NCBI RefSeq assembly: GCF_014192115.1
Contig: NZ_JACHXL010000001.1
Span: 588,788 to 652,787, forward strand
DNA: 64,000 bases
From: Psychrobacter luti
GTDB taxonomy: Bacteria; Pseudomonadota; Gammaproteobacteria; Pseudomonadales; Moraxellaceae
Reading direction: 5' to 3'
Positions 63,287-64,000 of this stretch are shown in pieces. The notes under the pieces were generated by a model. That model was not told the DNA's origin. It saw only the letters and a program-made list of their open reading frames with translations, and ran no database searches. Made by a program: the position numbers and the translations under genes. Each line of letters starts with the position of its first letter. Position 1 is the stretch's first letter.

Positions 63287-63942
63287 AGAATACTCTCCTA
63301 AAGTGTGAAATAACTCGCCCGTAAAAAAATGATAATTTAGCTTTTTTTAAACGACCATTTTTGTTGAGCAGATTAAAACAATTTTGGCTCAAAAAGTCAC
63401 CCCCATGGATGCGCTTTTTATTTGCCGTTATGTAAAGATTGCATAGATATTGTAATAATTGCTACACCAATCCGCAAAACTTCGCTTTTCTGTTACACAA
63501 TACTCTCAAAGCAACTGAATAGTACAAACACGAGTATTGAATCGCTTAACGCTCATGTAAAGGTATTACAAAATATGTCAGTATAATGGCCTATGTCAGG
63601 ATTTAACTCAATTACAGTTATAGAGTTTATTACTACAGTTTGTTGTGGTTTGTGAGTTAACGTATCTAATATTACCCAATCATCGATAATTTAGAAACCC
63701 GATGGCTGAAAAACCAGATAGTTTAGAAATCTGTTAGTTTAGAAACTTAGTATGGATCGCATTATGGTACAGAAATGTGTTTATATTTAATGAGATATAA
63801 GCTTGTCTAAGCGCCATAATATGCTAAATTAGTCTTAGCAATGAAGCTGATTTTAAACTTCAAATTTATTGGTTTTTAACTGACTGATTACCGCTTCTTC
63901 TGTTCTTTGCTTTATTTTTATCATTCTTATTGAGCCATCTAT
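63287..63942. other. 656-bp intergenic region
   Basis: Upstream regions of the barrel gene and of the next gene. It contains the 16-bp repeat array at 63685-63748 and a TATAAT at 63582-63587 without a good -35. No gene supported. Confidence 0.5.
63685..63748. repeat. Four-copy 16-bp tandem array
   Basis: GATAATTTAGAAACCC (63685-63700), GATGGCTGAAAAACCA (63701-63716), GATAGTTTAGAAATCT (63717-63732), GTTAGTTTAGAAACTT (63733-63748), exact 16-bp spacing. Located about 195 bp before the next gene start. Confidence 0.85.
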
Positions 63943-64000
63943 ATGCCTAAAGTATCGTCGATTACCCGTGTGTTAGAGATTATCGAGGCCGTATCTTATG
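63943..64000 (+). CDS. Start of a possible IclR-type regulator (partial)
   Basis: The last 58 bases are open from an ATG: MPKVSSITRVLEIIEAVSY. The S..RVLEIIEAV pattern is like the first helix of IclR-family winged-helix regulators. The ribosome site is weak and only 19 residues are visible, so both the gene and the family are tentative. Confidence 0.4.
   Translation, partial: MPKVSSITRVLEIIEAVSY

Overview
The window reads as a chromosomal segment of a gammaproteobacterium of the family Moraxellaceae, most likely Psychrobacter. The evidence is the moderate-to-low GC, the gene order queD-tsaE-mutL-miaA-hfq with a very long glycine/phenylalanine/arginine-rich Hfq tail, the carboxynorspermidine polyamine genes, and the lptB-lptA-lptC-kdsC-kdsD cluster. 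This is recognition from protein sequence, not a database search. I see no rRNA, tRNA, prophage, insertion sequence or CRISPR array. Apart from two possibly regulatory genes and several poorly known small genes, the content is housekeeping.

Layout. 1-17500: dnaB, alr, argF, rpiA (-), ilvA, a PaiB-type gene, hslR, a low-molecular-weight phosphatase, murB overlapped by a DUF218 gene, ccoS plus a TauE/SafE-type membrane protein with a His/Met-rich tail, a DEAD-box helicase and a cold-shock protein (both -), aroQ, an ABC1/UbiB-type kinase, and a voltage-gated-type K+ channel with a zinc ribbon (-). 17501-33512: yebC with an attenuator-like leader, a Fur-box-controlled feoA-feoB-small Cys protein operon, an Old-Yellow-Enzyme/2,4-dienoyl-CoA-reductase-type flavoprotein, ogt and ftsY (-), a tiny lipoprotein, an active/inactive M16 peptidase pair, an M15-type peptidase (-), rodA and an RlpA-like protein. 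33513-45000 (all -): radA, the LPS transport and Kdo-8-phosphate genes, hfq, miaA, mutL, tsaE, queD. 45001-64000: a Lys-rich 40-residue protein, ynfA/phzF, a cupin, a methyltransferase-type membrane protein, htpX, the norspermidine/spermidine pair, DUF924, rnhB, lpxB, DAHP synthase, pepN, a DUF6231-like gene, pal, a phosphopantetheinyl transferase, an outer-membrane barrel protein, and the first codons of a probable regulator.

How the genes connect. Envelope building is a strong theme: alr and murB (peptidoglycan precursors), rodA (elongation), RlpA (septal wall), an M15 peptidase, lptABC with kdsC/kdsD and lpxB (lipopolysaccharide), pal and a porin-like protein. RNA and cold adaptation is another: the cold-shock gene with a long hairpin-capped leader next to a DEAD-box helicase, plus hfq and miaA.

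The most unusual signal is not a gene. At least twelve intergenic sites carry short, degenerate tandem repeats, usually with a 14-18 bp unit. Most lie directly upstream of a start codon, and several begin at the stop codon of the neighbouring gene. Where the unit is a multiple of three, the stop codon is itself repeated in frame. Some loci share a recognisable unit (TTTAGTgAcTTtAaA-like). I know of no named family that matches.
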